A stretch of 48,094 nt of DNA from RGIG1995 sp045645205 (GCA_045645205.1 JAZRIJ010000080.1:1-48094), one strand, 5' to 3'. Positions 1 through 9,767 are shown, numbered from the stretch's first letter. The notes: generated by a model not told the origin, from the sequence alone. Program-made: numbers and translations.

Positions 1-41
1 CCGTAGGGGTATGCCTTACGAAACAGCATCTTTATATCATA

Positions 42-3000
42 TTATTTAAAGTATTCAACACCGGAGAGGAATATCTTCTGATCCTGCTCACCGGGAACGT
101 TGATCGCAACGCCGTTGCCGATACGTTCGCTGTGCGCCATCTTACCGAGAATTCTGCCGTCAGGGCTTGTTATACCTTCGATCGCAAAATCAGATGCATT
201 GGGGTTAAAGGTAATATCCATAGTGGGATTGCCCTTTTCGTCAACATACTGTGTTGCAATCTGTCCGTTTTCCGCCATTTTTCTGATAAACGCTTCGGGA
301 GCTGTAAATCTTCCCTCGCCGTGACTTATCGGAACTGTGTGGATATCGCCTGTATTTACATTTGCAAACCAAGGAGACTTAATAGATGAAATACGTGTCT
401 GTACCATCTGCGACTGGTGTCTGCCGATAGCGTTAAATGTAAGAGTAGGACTGTCTGTGTCCATTGTATCCATGATCTTACCGTAAGGCAACAGACCCGA
501 CTTTACAAGCGCCTGGAAGCCGTTACAGATACCAAGCATAAGACCGTCTCTGTTTTCAAGGAGGTTTGTTACCGCTTCCTTAACCATTGGGTTACGGAGT
601 ACGGCTGTTATAAACTTACCTGAACCGTCGGGTTCATCACCGCCCGAAAAGCCTCCGGGTATCATCAATATCTGACTGTTGTTTATTTTCTCTGCAAATT
701 CCTTGATAGACTGTGTAAGAACATCGGAATTAATGTTCCTGAGAACAAATATTTCAGTTTCTGCGCCTGCTCTTTCAAATGCTCTCGCCGTATCGTATTC
801 ACAGTTTGTTCCGGGGAATACGGGAATGATAACACGGGGCTTTGCAACCTTGACCGCAGGTCTTGATGTATTTCTTTCCGTATATGCAAATGTTTCTGTT
901 GTATTCTTGCCTATCCCCTTCGCTTCTGTGGGGAATACCTTCTGTAAGGGCGCTTCCCAAGCTTCTTTAAGCTCTTTTATGCATATAGTCTCGCCATTGA
1001 GCTTGATTACAGCTTCAGAAATCGTCTTACCGAGAAGAACACCGTCAGCCATTGAATCTGTTTCAACAATATACGCTCCATATCCGCTTCTGAGCAGCTC
1101 CTTCATATCTGCATTTTCTGCAAACTCAAAGCCTATCTCGTTACCGAAGCTCATCTTTGCAATACCCTCTGCAACACCGCCGTAGCCGAGTGTATATACA
1201 GCCTTTGCTGTTTTGTTTTCAATAAGCGAATGAATATATTTGAAGACTTCCTTTACGGAATCAAAGCAAATAATGCCGTTTTCATCATACTTGGGAGAAA
1301 TGAGATAAACATTATTTCCCGCATATTTAAACTCGGGAGTTGTAATATTCTGCAGCTTTGTTGCTGCGCAGGCAAACGAAACAAGCGTAGGAGGAACGTC
1401 GATGTTTTCAAATGTTCCGCTCATACTGTCCTTGCCGCCGATAGCCGCAAGTCCAAGCTCCGTCTGCGCTCTGAATGCGCCGAGAAGTGCCGCAAAAGGC
1501 TTGCCCCATCTTTCAGGCTTGTTGTTTGTTCTTTCAAAATATTCCTGGAATGTGAGATAGCAGTCTTCAAAAGGAACGCCTGCCGCAACCATTCTAGCTA
1601 CGCTTTCCGTTACTGCGTAAAGCGCACTGTGGTAGGGGCTCTTTTCTGCAATCATGGGATTATAGCCGTATGCCATAACCGATACTGTATTTGTTTCACC
1701 CTTGAGTACAGGAAGCTTTGCAGCCATGTACTGAGGTGCTGTTGACTGTGTTTTTCCGCCGTATGGCATTACAACACTGCCGGCACCGATAGACGAGTCA
1801 AATCTGCTTACCAACCCTCTCTGTGAGCAAACATTGAGGTCTGAAACAAGAGACATAAAGCTTTCCTTTGCTGTTGCCTTTGCGTGGCAAGCCGCCGATG
1901 CTTCAAATATATCAGAAATATCTGCCTTCAAAACAGAGATCTGTGTATGCTTTTCAGCGCCGTTGGAGTTAAGGAACTCACGGGACAGGTCAACTGTCGT
2001 CTTACCGTTCCAGTGCATTCTGAGTCTTTTCTCTTCGGTTACTCTTGCGACGACCGTAGATTCAAGGTTTTCACCCAGAGCCAACTGCATAAACTTCTCT
2101 GCATCCTTTGCTCTTACAACAACAGCCATTCTTTCCTGAGATTCGGAAATTGCAAGCTCCGTGCCGTCAAGACCCTCGTATTTTTTCGGTACCTTCGAAA
2201 GGTCGATATCAAGTCCGTCTGCAAGCTCGCCTATAGCAACAGATATACCGCCTGCGCCAAAGTCATTGCAACGGCGGATAAGTCTTGTAGCTTCTTTTGA
2301 ACGGAAGAGTCTCTGCAATTTTCTTTCTTCGGGAGGATTACCCTTCTGAACCTCAGCTCCGCACTTAACAAGTGATTCTGCTGTGTGCGCCTTTGATGAA
2401 CCTGTTGCGCCTCCGCAACCGTCTCTGCCTGTTCTGCCGCCGAGAAGAATTACAACATCTCCATCTTCGGGAACTTCTCTGATTACGTTTTCTGCGGGAG
2501 CAGCCCCCACAACAGCGCCTATCTCAAGTCTCTTTGCAACATAGTTCGGGTGATATATTTCATTTACACTGCCTGTTGCAAGACCTATCTGGTTACCGTA
2601 TGAGCTGTATCCGTTTGCCGCACCTGTTGTTATCTTAGACTGAGGAAGCTTACCGGGAATAGTTTCGCTTACCTTCTTTCGCGGATCTGCCGCGCCTGTT
2701 ACACGCATTGCCTGATATACGTATGATCTTCCCGAAAGGGGATCTCGAATAGCTCCGCCGAGACACGTTGCCGCGCCGCCGAAAGGCTCGATCTCAGTAG
2801 GATGGTTGTGTGTCTCATTCTTGAACATCAAAAGCCAATCCTGCTCTTCTCCGTCAATCTCTGCCTTTATCTTAACTGAGCAGGCATTTATTTCTTCGGA
2901 TTCGTCAAGATTCTTGAGGATACCCTTTTTCTTAAGATACTTTGCAGCCAATGTGCCGATATCCATCAATGTCATCGGTTTCATTTTTTTGCCCGCGTAT

Positions 3001-3773
3001 ACCTCTTCTCTCTTTGCAAGATAGTCCTTGTATGTGTCGGCAATAAATGAATCCTCTATTTTAACTCCGTCAATATGTGTCAGGAAGGTCGTATGACGGC
3101 AATGATCTGACCAGTATGAGTCAATAAGGCGAAGCTCTGAAAGAGTGGGATCTCTCTTTTCTTCATCTCTGAAATGCTTAACGCAGAAATCCACATCATC
3201 TTCATCCATCGCCAAAGCATATTTTGCTATAAAACCCTTGAAATCGGGTCTTGTCATCTTTATAAAACCGTCAATGGTGGGAACCATATCGGGCATTTCG
3301 TGCTTATCCTCCAAGGATGCCGGCATTTCAAATGAGCTTTCACGGCTTTCAACGGGGTTGATCACATATTTCTTTATGCTCTCAAGCTCACTGTCGGACA
3401 CATTGCCTGAAAGGATATATATCTTTGCAGTCTTAACAATAGGTCTGTCGCCCTGTGTAAGTATCTGGATACACTGAGAGCAGGAGTCCGCTCTCTGATC
3501 GAACTGTCCCGGCAGATATTCTACCGCAAAAATTCTGTCATTCTTGTCATACTCAATATTATCGGTCGCCACATCAGTCTGTGGCTCGGAAAAGATAGTG
3601 TATTTTGCTTTCTCAAAAATATCTTCGCTTATGCCCTCAACATAATATCTGTTGATAAGTCTGACATTTTCAAGTCCGCCTATCATTAAATTTTCACGAA
3701 GATCTCTCTTCACGCTGTCCGCTTCAATACGGTTATCCTGTTTTCTTTCAACAAAAACTCTGAAAACACTCAT
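42..3773 (-). CDS. purL: Phosphoribosylformylglycinamidine synthase, single-chain PurL with glutaminase domain
   Basis: Fourth step of de novo purine synthesis: converts FGAR, glutamine and ATP to FGAM in the cytosol. The 1243-residue chain is the large fused form. An N-terminal PurS-like part is followed by the two AIRS-type halves (FKNETHNHP near residue 340, GGKDSMSG near 800) and, from about residue 970, a class I glutamine amidotransferase domain with the nucleophile Cys in LGICNGFQ near residue 1080 and HGEGRF downstream. All expected parts are present, so it should not need separate PurQ or PurS. The start ATG overlaps the mtaB stop as ATGA, with a GAGGGAG ribosome site inside the end of mtaB, so the two are probably translationally coupled. 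The stop lies 41 bases from the window edge. Very sure. Confidence 0.97.
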   Translation of the reverse strand: MSVFRVFVERKQDNRIEADSVKRDLRENLMIGGLENVRLINRYYVEGISEDIFEKAKYTIFSEPQTDVATDNIEYDKNDRIFAVEYLPGQFDQRADSCSQCIQILTQGDRPIVKTAKIYILSGNVSDSELESIKKYVINPVESRESSFEMPASLEDKHEMPDMVPTIDGFIKMTRPDFKGFIAKYALAMDEDDVDFCVKHFRDEEKRDPTLSELRLIDSYWSDHCRHTTFLTHIDGVKIEDSFIADTYKDYLAKREEVYAGKKMKPMTLMDIGTLAAKYLKKKGILKNLDESEEINACSVKIKAEIDGEEQDWLLMFKNETHNHPTEIEPFGGAATCLGGAIRDPLSGRSYVYQAMRVTGAADPRKKVSETIPGKLPQSKITTGAANGYSSYGNQIGLATGSVNEIYHPNYVAKRLEIGAVVGAAPAENVIREVPEDGDVVILLGGRTGRDGCGGATGSSKAHTAESLVKCGAEVQKGNPPEERKLQRLFRSKEATRLIRRCNDFGAGGISVAIGELADGLDIDLSKVPKKYEGLDGTELAISESQERMAVVVRAKDAEKFMQLALGENLESTVVARVTEEKRLRMHWNGKTTVDLSREFLNSNGAEKHTQISVLKADISDIFEASAACHAKATAKESFMSLVSDLNVCSQRGLVSRFDSSIGAGSVVMPYGGKTQSTAPQYMAAKLPVLKGETNTVSVMAYGYNPMIAEKSPYHSALYAVTESVARMVAAGVPFEDCYLTFQEYFERTNNKPERWGKPFAALLGAFRAQTELGLAAIGGKDSMSGTFENIDVPPTLVSFACAATKLQNITTPEFKYAGNNVYLISPKYDENGIICFDSVKEVFKYIHSLIENKTAKAVYTLGYGGVAEGIAKMSFGNEIGFEFAENADMKELLRSGYGAYIVETDSMADGVLLGKTISEAVIKLNGETICIKELKEAWEAPLQKVFPTEAKGIGKNTTETFAYTERNTSRPAVKVAKPRVIIPVFPGTNCEYDTARAFERAGAETEIFVLRNINSDVLTQSIKEFAEKINNSQILMIPGGFSGGDEPDGSGKFITAVLRNPMVKEAVTNLLENRDGLMLGICNGFQALVKSGLLPYGKIMDTMDTDSPTLTFNAIGRHQSQMVQTRISSIKSPWFANVNTGDIHTVPISHGEGRFTAPEAFIRKMAENGQIATQYVDEKGNPTMDITFNPNASDFAIEGITSPDGRILGKMAHSERIGNGVAINVPGEQDQKIFLSGVEYFK

Positions 3774-5083
3774 ATTAAATCTCCCTCAGTCATTCCGTCT
3801 TTTTCGTTATAATTATTCAAAACGACTTTCCCAAGGCTTCCGCCGAGGAATAGATCGCTTTTAACTTTTACATAAATAAAATTGCTTGTATGTCCGTACC
3901 AGTATCCGTTCTTTTCGGTTTCAAACAAAACCTCGAATACAGTCTTTTTTTCTATAAAGCCCTCAATACATTTTTTCTTCATACGGTCTGCAAGTCTCTG
4001 CATCTCTTTGTGCCGTCTTTCCTTTACCTCGGGCAATATCTGATCTTTCATTTCAGCCGCCTCGGTGTCAGGTCTTACGGAATACGAAAAAATGTGGCTG
4101 TTCAGTATCATAAGTGAGTCAACAAATTTCAATGTATCTTCATGGTCATTTTCGGTCTCCCCCGGAAATCCCACAATGAAATCGGAGCCGAATGTTACAT
4201 CAGGTATTTTTTCTCTCATGTACGATACCGCTCTGTCGATCATCTTTGTATTATAACGCCGTCTCATAGCGTTCAGCGTTCTGTCAGTACCGCTTTGCAA
4301 GGATAAGTGATAATGCGGCATAGGCTTTTTTAAAACAGCCAATCTGTCAATTATGTTGTCCTTTAAATATGCAGGTTCGATAGAACCCAGCCTTATACGG
4401 TGAAGTCCGTCTATGTCTTCAAGCTTTTCAAGCAGGTCTATCAGACTGTATCCCTCGTCTGCGCCGTACGCCGCCGTCTCTATCCCTACAAGAACTATCT
4501 CACAAAAACCGTTTGAAACAATGCTTTTCACTTCATCAACAACATTATTTATAGACTTTGAACGTACCCTGCCCCTCGCCTTCGGTATAATGCAATAGGA
4601 GCATTTGTTGTTGCAACCGTCTTCAATCTTCAGAAATGCTCTTGTTCGATCCTGCGACGTTGCCTTCATTTCCTCAAAAGGAGAGGTAAACGGATCACCC
4701 ACATTTATTTCGGCGCAAGTCTTCTTTGTACCTATTATCAACTCAAGCGCCTTATAAACTATAAGCATCTTATCGGTCGTTCCGCCAACATAATCAACCC
4801 CGTCAATATCCGCAGTCTCTTTTGCGAATATCTGCGCGTGGCATCCGCAAACAAGTAATTTTGCATTGGGGTTATTCTTCATAGCCCGTCTTATCATCTG
4901 CCTTGACTTACGGTCGCTTTCGGCTGTAACAGTGCAGGTGTTTATAATATAAACATCACACTCATCTGAAAAATCCCGTATTTCAAAACCGTTTTCCGAC
5001 AGCTTATCCGCAATGGCTTCGCTCTCGTACAAATTAACACGGCAGCCCAATGTATATATCGAAGCTGTGTATTTCTTGTCCAT
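3770..5083 (-). CDS. mtaB: tRNA-t6A37 methylthiotransferase (MtaB)
   Basis: Radical SAM enzyme that adds a methylthio group to t6A at position 37 of tRNAs reading ANN codons. The order is the usual one: an N-terminal UPF0004 domain (YTLGCRVNLYESEA near residue 10, further Cys in NTCTVTAESD), a radical SAM core with the CxxxCxxC cluster in CNNKCSYC near residue 150, and a C-terminal TRAM region. I chose the second ATG (MDKKYTAS) because TGGGGAT lies six bases upstream of it; an ATG four codons earlier (5095) has no ribosome site. It is the first gene of a two-gene unit with purL. Two tRNA position-37 enzymes occur in this window (also TrmO). Confidence 0.93.
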   Translation of the reverse strand: MDKKYTASIYTLGCRVNLYESEAIADKLSENGFEIRDFSDECDVYIINTCTVTAESDRKSRQMIRRAMKNNPNAKLLVCGCHAQIFAKETADIDGVDYVGGTTDKMLIVYKALELIIGTKKTCAEINVGDPFTSPFEEMKATSQDRTRAFLKIEDGCNNKCSYCIIPKARGRVRSKSINNVVDEVKSIVSNGFCEIVLVGIETAAYGADEGYSLIDLLEKLEDIDGLHRIRLGSIEPAYLKDNIIDRLAVLKKPMPHYHLSLQSGTDRTLNAMRRRYNTKMIDRAVSYMREKIPDVTFGSDFIVGFPGETENDHEDTLKFVDSLMILNSHIFSYSVRPDTEAAEMKDQILPEVKERRHKEMQRLADRMKKKCIEGFIEKKTVFEVLFETEKNGYWYGHTSNFIYVKVKSDLFLGGSLGKVVLNNYNEKDGMTEGDLI

Positions 5084-5114
5084 CGGTATCCCCATTCAAA
5101 TACTTAATTAATAT

Positions 5115-5143
5115 ATTTTAACATTATTTATTGATTCTGTAAA
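5115..5143 (-). promoter_or_regulatory. Sigma-A type promoter for mtaB-purL
   Basis: On the minus strand TTTACA (5143-5138) and TAAAAT (5120-5115) are separated by 17 bases, about 30 bases before the mtaB start. It is back to back with the rluA promoter, so 5096-5243 is a divergent promoter region. Confidence 0.6.
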
Positions 5144-5181
5144 CACTATTTCGGGATTTTTTTTATATATTTATTTTTTTA

Positions 5182-5210
5182 TTGCTTTTTTCTGCGAAAA
5201 ATTGTATAAT
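5182..5210 (+). promoter_or_regulatory. Sigma-A type promoter for the RluA-family gene
   Basis: TTGCTT (5182-5187) and TATAAT (5205-5210) with a 17-base spacer, 33 bases before the ATG at 5244. An AAGGAG ribosome site follows at 5231-5236. Confidence 0.65.
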
Positions 5211-5243
5211 ATTTCTAATAACTATTAAAAAAGGAGCAGCAAA

Positions 5244-6196
5244 ATGCGGACTCTTACCGTAAAAGCAAACGATTCGGGACAAAGACTTGACAAATTTTTG
5301 ACAAAAACACTAAAAACACTTCCAATGTCCCTTATGTATAAACAGATAAGAACAAAAAAATAAAGGTTAACAGAAAACGCACGGAGCCAAAATATATTCT
5401 GCAGGAAGGCGACACCGTTGAACTGTTTATTGCTGAGGAGTTTTTCGAAAAAAACAACACAGTTGAAAGCTTTACACACCTCAAAGCAAACCTTGACATT
5501 GTATATGAAGACAAAAACATTATTCTTGCGGATAAACGTCCCGGTCTTATCGTTCACTCGGACTCAAAAGAGGATACAAACACTCTCATTAACCATATTA
5601 AATCATATCTCTATCAAAAAGGCGAATACGATCCCGAAAACGAAAACTCTTTTGCTCCTGCTCTCTGCAACAGAATTGACAGAAACACAGGCGGTATCGT
5701 CATTGCGGCAAAAAATTCCGAAACTCTCCGTATCCTCAACCAAAAAATAAAAGACAGAGAGATCACAAAAAATTATCTTCTCGCCGTACACGGCAAGGTA
5801 ACACCGAAAACAGGCTCTCTTAAAAATTTTATTCTGAAAGACGAAAAAACAAACACGGTCAAAGTTTATGACAACCGTGTTAAAGGATCGAAAACAGCCG
5901 AAACAAAATACAGAGTAATTGATGAAAAAAAGGACCTTACCCTTATTGAAGCCGAGCTTCTCACGGGAAGAACACATCAGATACGAGCCCAGTTTTCATA
6001 TATCGGCCATCCTCTGCTCGGCGACGGAAAATACGGAATAAATAAGTCTGACCGCAAATCCGGCTACAAATGTCAAGCCCTTTATTCATATAAGCTTAGC
6101 TTTGACTTTACAACCGATTCGGGAATACTTGCATATTTGAAAGACAAAAGCTTTGAAGTGAAAAAAGATAATATTTATTTTTTGAAAGAATTTTAA
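5244..6196 (+). CDS. RluA-family pseudouridine synthase, broken by a one-base shift at an A7 run
   Basis: Isomerises uridine to pseudouridine in rRNA or tRNA. The first frame runs from ATG 5244 (S4 RNA-binding start, QRLDKFLTK) to TAA at 5361. The reading continues one base back: codon ATA at 5360 opens a frame that stays free of stops to TAA at 6196. It holds the rest of the S4 domain, the catalytic Asp in NRIDRNTGG and the RluA signature LLTGRTHQIRAQ. Joined, it makes 317 residues, normal for RluA/RluC/RluD. The junction is A7 (5354-5360), read as A_AAA_AAA in the upstream frame and followed at once by the stop. The second frame has no ATG before the catalytic domain, so that domain is made only if the ribosome or polymerase slips, or if one A is missing from the assembly. 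Which paralogue (RluC, RluD or other) is not clear. Confidence 0.85.
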
Positions 6197-6215
6197 TATA
6201 ATTTCTAATATAAAA

Positions 6216-6253
6216 AATGCTGTGTATGTTCTTTAACAAACCTACACAGCATT
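6216..6253. terminator. Bidirectional terminator between rluA-like gene and ddh
   Basis: Perfect 11-bp stem AATGCTGTGTA (6216-6226) / TACACAGCATT (6243-6253). T-rich tracts lie on both sides, so it serves the convergent genes on both strands. Confidence 0.85.
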
Positions 6254-6262
6254 CTGTTTTTC

Positions 6263-7246
6263 TTACAAAAGTGTTTTACGCAATATTTCTCCGTCAAGAG
6301 GCGAAATGTATGCAGGAGGAATATCAAGCACCGTTTTACATCCGCTTACTCCCTCCTTATGGAGTCTGTATGCCGCTCTTGCATAGGCAATAAGCACACT
6401 TGAAGTGAATTCGGGGTTTGAATCGAGCTTCAGCGAATATTCAATAACATGTGTGGATTTTCCGCCGTTTGTCTTACCCGTTCTGATAACAAATCCGCCG
6501 TGGGGTATACCCGAATGGTCTCTTTGAAGCTCCTCTTCGCTGATAAAATTAACAGTTGTATCGTAGTCTGCAAAATATGCAGGCATTTCTTTTATTTCTT
6601 TTTCTATTCTTGCCCTGTCTGCTCCCTCTTCGGCAACAACAAAACATTCGCGCGTATGCTTTTCTCTTGTTGAAAGAACAGGATTTTCCCCGTTTCTTAC
6701 CCTTGTCAATGCTTCTTCAACAGGGATAGTGTACTGTTTTGCGTTCTTTACGCCCTCGATTCTTCTGATTGCATCAGAATGTCCCTGACTTACGCCCTTG
6801 CCCCAGAAGGTATATGTTTCGCCTACAGGCAAAAGAGCGCTTCCGTAAAGTCGGTTGAGAGAAAACATACCGGGATCCCAGCCTACCGAAATAATGCTTA
6901 CATATCCGCCTTCCTTTGAGGCTTTATCCGCATTTTCAAAATGAACAGGTATCATTGAATGGTTGTCAAAGCTGTCAACAACATTGAACATCTTCGCATA
7001 TTCAGGTGTCTGTTCAGGCAGGTCTGTCGCGCTTCCTCCGCACAACACCAAAACATCTATTTTGTCCCTGTAATTCTTTATTTCATCAATATGAAGAACG
7101 GGAACTCCCTCTGTGTTGATTTTTACAGATGACGGATCTCGTCTTGTAAAAACTGCCGCAAGAGTCATGTCTACATTATCTTTTATTGAAGCTTCCGCGC
7201 CCTTTGCTAAGTTTCCGTAACCTACTATTCCGATTTTGATGCTCAT
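6263..7246 (-). CDS. ddh: meso-diaminopimelate D-dehydrogenase
   Basis: NADPH-dependent one-step formation of meso-diaminopimelate from tetrahydrodipicolinate and ammonia, feeding lysine and mDAP peptidoglycan. The 327 residues have an N-terminal Rossmann fold (IGIVGYGNLAKG at residues 4-15) and the typical Ddh middle section (ISVGWDPGMFS, FWGKGVSQGHSDAIRRI) that binds the diaminopimelate substrate. Length and motifs match the clostridial and corynebacterial enzyme throughout. It stands alone, divergent from the glutamine amidotransferase gene at 7366 and closed by the strong terminator at 6216-6253. The ribosome site AAAGG is 9 bases before the ATG. Confidence 0.93.
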   Translation of the reverse strand: MSIKIGIVGYGNLAKGAEASIKDNVDMTLAAVFTRRDPSSVKINTEGVPVLHIDEIKNYRDKIDVLVLCGGSATDLPEQTPEYAKMFNVVDSFDNHSMIPVHFENADKASKEGGYVSIISVGWDPGMFSLNRLYGSALLPVGETYTFWGKGVSQGHSDAIRRIEGVKNAKQYTIPVEEALTRVRNGENPVLSTREKHTRECFVVAEEGADRARIEKEIKEMPAYFADYDTTVNFISEEELQRDHSGIPHGGFVIRTGKTNGGKSTHVIEYSLKLDSNPEFTSSVLIAYARAAYRLHKEGVSGCKTVLDIPPAYISPLDGEILRKTLL

Positions 7247-7365
7247 TAAATATCAACCTTTCTTTTTTTGCTGTATATATGTTATGTTTAGTTAATTCTT
7301 TTGTTAATCATATTATTCCTTTCGTATGAATAAAATGTACAAAAACAAATACCGGAGGAAATAAT

Positions 7366-8043
7366 ATGAAACCGTTAATAGGCATTACGCCCCAATATGA
7401 TAACTATCTCGGAAACAACAAAATATCACCCTTTTACGCAAAAGCGGTCGAAGAGTCGGGAGGTATTCCCTTTATTCTTCCATACACAAGAGACACATCT
7501 GTTATTGAAGAGACAGTAAATGCTCTCGACGGTATCATCTTTTCGGGCGGAACAAATATTGACCCCCGAAAATACGGAGAAACCGCGTCAGAAAACTGCG
7601 GTAATATAGAATTTGAAAGAGATATTTTTGAACTCTCTCTCTGCAAGACCGCAACCGAAAAGGATAAACCTATCCTTGGTATCTGCCGAGGCTGTCAGTT
7701 GATTACCGTTGCCGCAGAAGGAACTCTCTGTCAGCATATAGACAGCCACGATCAGTCTGCCGACAAGCATGTGGCAAGCCACACTGTCAGTATTCTGAAA
7801 GATACACCTCTTTATGAAATACTTGGCGCTGACCTTACCGATGTAAACAGTTTCCACCATCAGGTCGTTAAAACTACGGGAAGCCTGAAAGTTGCCGCAA
7901 AAAGCGATAACGATGTTATCGAAGCAGTCTATATGCCCGGAAAAAAATTCCATATCGGTATCCAATGGCATCCCGAAAGAATGTATTCAACCAATATCCA
8001 TGCAAAGCTGATATTCGATAAGTTTATTTCTTCATGTTGCTGA
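7366..8043 (+). CDS. Class I glutamine amidotransferase, gamma-glutamyl-GABA hydrolase (PuuD) type
   Basis: Peptidase C26 family, cytosolic. These enzymes hydrolyse gamma-glutamyl amides such as gamma-glutamyl-GABA. The 225 residues show PLIGITPQYDN at the N-terminus, the nucleophile elbow GICRGCQ near residue 106, and the His/Glu pair in WHPERM near residue 205, so the triad is intact. No polyamine genes are nearby, so the substrate is open. A strong CGGAGGAAA ribosome site precedes the ATG. The last 20 bases overlap the end of the convergent lipid kinase gene, and no terminator is seen between them. Confidence 0.82.
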   Translation: MKPLIGITPQYDNYLGNNKISPFYAKAVEESGGIPFILPYTRDTSVIEETVNALDGIIFSGGTNIDPRKYGETASENCGNIEFERDIFELSLCKTATEKDKPILGICRGCQLITVAAEGTLCQHIDSHDQSADKHVASHTVSILKDTPLYEILGADLTDVNSFHHQVVKTTGSLKVAAKSDNDVIEAVYMPGKKFHIGIQWHPERMYSTNIHAKLIFDKFISSCC

Positions 8044-8935
8044 GCTTGGTCAAATCAAGCGCCGGCATCTTGACATTTATCGCCCGAGGAATTATTGATA
8101 TTTCTGCCTTATCGCCGTAAAATACTTCACCGTCAATACCGTATCTGCTGATATTTTTCACCGTCATTTGAGTACAACGGAAATATGTCAGCAGATCTTT
8201 GTATTTTTCGTTGACCTCGCAGGTATCTGTATTTACATGTTTTCCCGACCTATAGTCTCCTACAAGCTTTAAGAATGTGGACTTGCTCATCTTATTTATG
8301 ACCATAGCATCAAAAAGACCGTCATTCAAAACAGCAACGGGAGCAAACTTAAATCCTCCTCCGCAGAACTTCCCGTTACCAACGGCTGTCATAAGATATT
8401 CTCCGTTAAACTCTCTCTTATCTCCCTTTTCATCAACAACTTCGATTTCAAGCTGTATTCCGAGTTCTTTCGACAAAACCTTCATAACACCCACAATGTA
8501 ACCGAAGCTTCCTGATGTAAGAAAATTCTTTTTTACCTTGTCAGTCTCTACTACTACATCACAGTCAAAGCCTATGTTAACGGAATTTATACCATATCTG
8601 TCGTTTATCTTCAATACGTCAACTTTGCCGATATACTTTTCTGTCTTTGAAAAATTACGCACAAAATCATTTCCCGACCCCTTTGGAACGACCGAAAGAA
8701 AACATTTTTCCACAGCCTCTTTGCCGGCAGACATAATGCCGTTTACAGCCTCGCTTACAGTACCGTCTCCACCGTAAACAGTGAAATGGACTTCCGGATC
8801 TTCAAGCAGAGTTTGAGTAATAAACTGCTCCATATCGCGAGGACCTTTTGTTTCATAGACCTCAACCGTTTCGGGAATATAAATATGCGCCTTTATCATT
8901 CCTGCCGCAGGGTTAAGTATATGTATTTTTCTCAT
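8024..8935 (-). CDS. Diacylglycerol/lipid kinase family protein (DagK/YegS-like)
   Basis: Soluble lipid kinase that phosphorylates diacylglycerol or a related lipid at the membrane face. It has 303 residues, the family's usual length. The nucleotide-binding motif YGGDGTVSEAVNG lies near residue 55, followed by PKGSGNDF near residue 85 and the NIGFDCDVV and GGGFKFAP segments of the C-terminal beta domain. Family membership is clear. Whether it is the housekeeping DgkB of phospholipid recycling or a paralogue cannot be told. It ends inside the convergent amidotransferase gene (20-base overlap). AGAGGA lies 7 bases before the ATG. Confidence 0.88.
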   Translation of the reverse strand: MRKIHILNPAAGMIKAHIYIPETVEVYETKGPRDMEQFITQTLLEDPEVHFTVYGGDGTVSEAVNGIMSAGKEAVEKCFLSVVPKGSGNDFVRNFSKTEKYIGKVDVLKINDRYGINSVNIGFDCDVVVETDKVKKNFLTSGSFGYIVGVMKVLSKELGIQLEIEVVDEKGDKREFNGEYLMTAVGNGKFCGGGFKFAPVAVLNDGLFDAMVINKMSKSTFLKLVGDYRSGKHVNTDTCEVNEKYKDLLTYFRCTQMTVKNISRYGIDGEVFYGDKAEISIIPRAINVKMPALDLTKLSNMKK

Positions 8936-9042
8936 ACATTTTCCTCTGTTATTTATTATTGTGTACGGTTATAAATATCTCAATTAATAAACAAAAATTA
9001 TTTTACCACTTTTTTTGCTAAAAATCAATAAAATTTGCCAAA

Positions 9043-9729
9043 TTATATTTTCCGAACTTCGATAACCGTCAAAACACCGCTCTTTGCTTTAAAGCTTATA
9101 TCGTATCCCGCAAAGCTCATTGTATAAATACGTTTTTCATCATCCTGATATGACGGACGGGGATCATCAGACAGACAAGCTATCAAAGGCTGTCTTTTTT
9201 CTTCGGGTATCAAGTGCAACAATTCATCATCAAAAACTACATCAAGACGGTGGTTTATTTCATCTTCCGCATACCCCGACCTCGCGTATGGTATCGAGTC
9301 GGAATAAGGCAAATATGGCTTTATGTCATAAATGGGAGTCATATCAAGCAGGTCTGCTCCCCCGACAATAAGCACATCGCCGTCTTCTTTGTCGTGCTCA
9401 ACAGAAATCAGTTCGACGCAGGATAATCCCAAATTATTCGGTCTGAACGGAGAACGGCTGGCAAATACTCCGACTCTCCTGTTTCCGCCGAGCCTCGGAG
9501 GTCTTACGGTCGGCGACCACTCTTCTCGGTGAGCAAGCGAAAAATCGAATATAAGCCACAGGTGGGAAAAGCCCTCTATTTCCCGTAAAGCTTCCCTGTT
9601 TCTGTATTCGGGCAGAAATACTATCTTTGCACGCAAAGACTCTACTCTGCCGCTTTGGCGCGGTATGCCAAACTTCTGCGTAAAATCCGTTCTTATATAT
9701 GCTATAGGTCTTATTGTAATTCCGTCCAT
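9043..9729 (-). CDS. trmO: tRNA (N6-threonylcarbamoyladenosine37-N6)-methyltransferase TrmO
   Basis: TsaA/YaeB family, SAM-dependent, makes m6t6A37 in tRNA-Thr. The 228 residues contain RPIAYIRTDF, the core IEGFSHLWLIF near residue 50 and the signature FASRSPFRPNNLGLS near residue 90, followed by the C-terminal extension (DDPRPSYQDD) typical of the longer bacterial form. The start ATG sits directly at the foot of a hairpin (9731-9767); the only Shine-Dalgarno-like bases, GGGG, are inside that hairpin. The gene is therefore either hidden in the mRNA or poorly transcribed from upstream. Confidence 0.92.
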   Translation of the reverse strand: MDGITIRPIAYIRTDFTQKFGIPRQSGRVESLRAKIVFLPEYRNREALREIEGFSHLWLIFDFSLAHREEWSPTVRPPRLGGNRRVGVFASRSPFRPNNLGLSCVELISVEHDKEDGDVLIVGGADLLDMTPIYDIKPYLPYSDSIPYARSGYAEDEINHRLDVVFDDELLHLIPEEKRQPLIACLSDDPRPSYQDDEKRIYTMSFAGYDISFKAKSGVLTVIEVRKI

Positions 9730-9730
9730 A

Positions 9731-9767
9731 AAAATAACCCCGTAAAAAATATTTACGAGGTTATTTT
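9731..9767 (-). terminator. Terminator-like hairpin that overlaps the trmO ribosome site
   Basis: A 6-bp stem (9741-9746 / 9752-9757) extended past one mismatch by 9 more pairs (9731-9739 / 9759-9767), with T-rich flanks. On the minus strand it follows the two-gene unit 11006-9837 and ends two bases before the trmO ATG, so it may act as terminator, translational block, or both. Confidence 0.6.

Noticed and set aside
1..41. Small imperfect inverted repeat at the left edge
   Set aside because: Too short and cut by the window edge; could be part of a purL terminator but not supportable.
5603..5977. Minus-strand frame of 124 codons within the rluA-like gene
   Set aside because: Shadow of the frameshifted pseudouridine synthase, whose plus-strand frame codes for clear family motifs.
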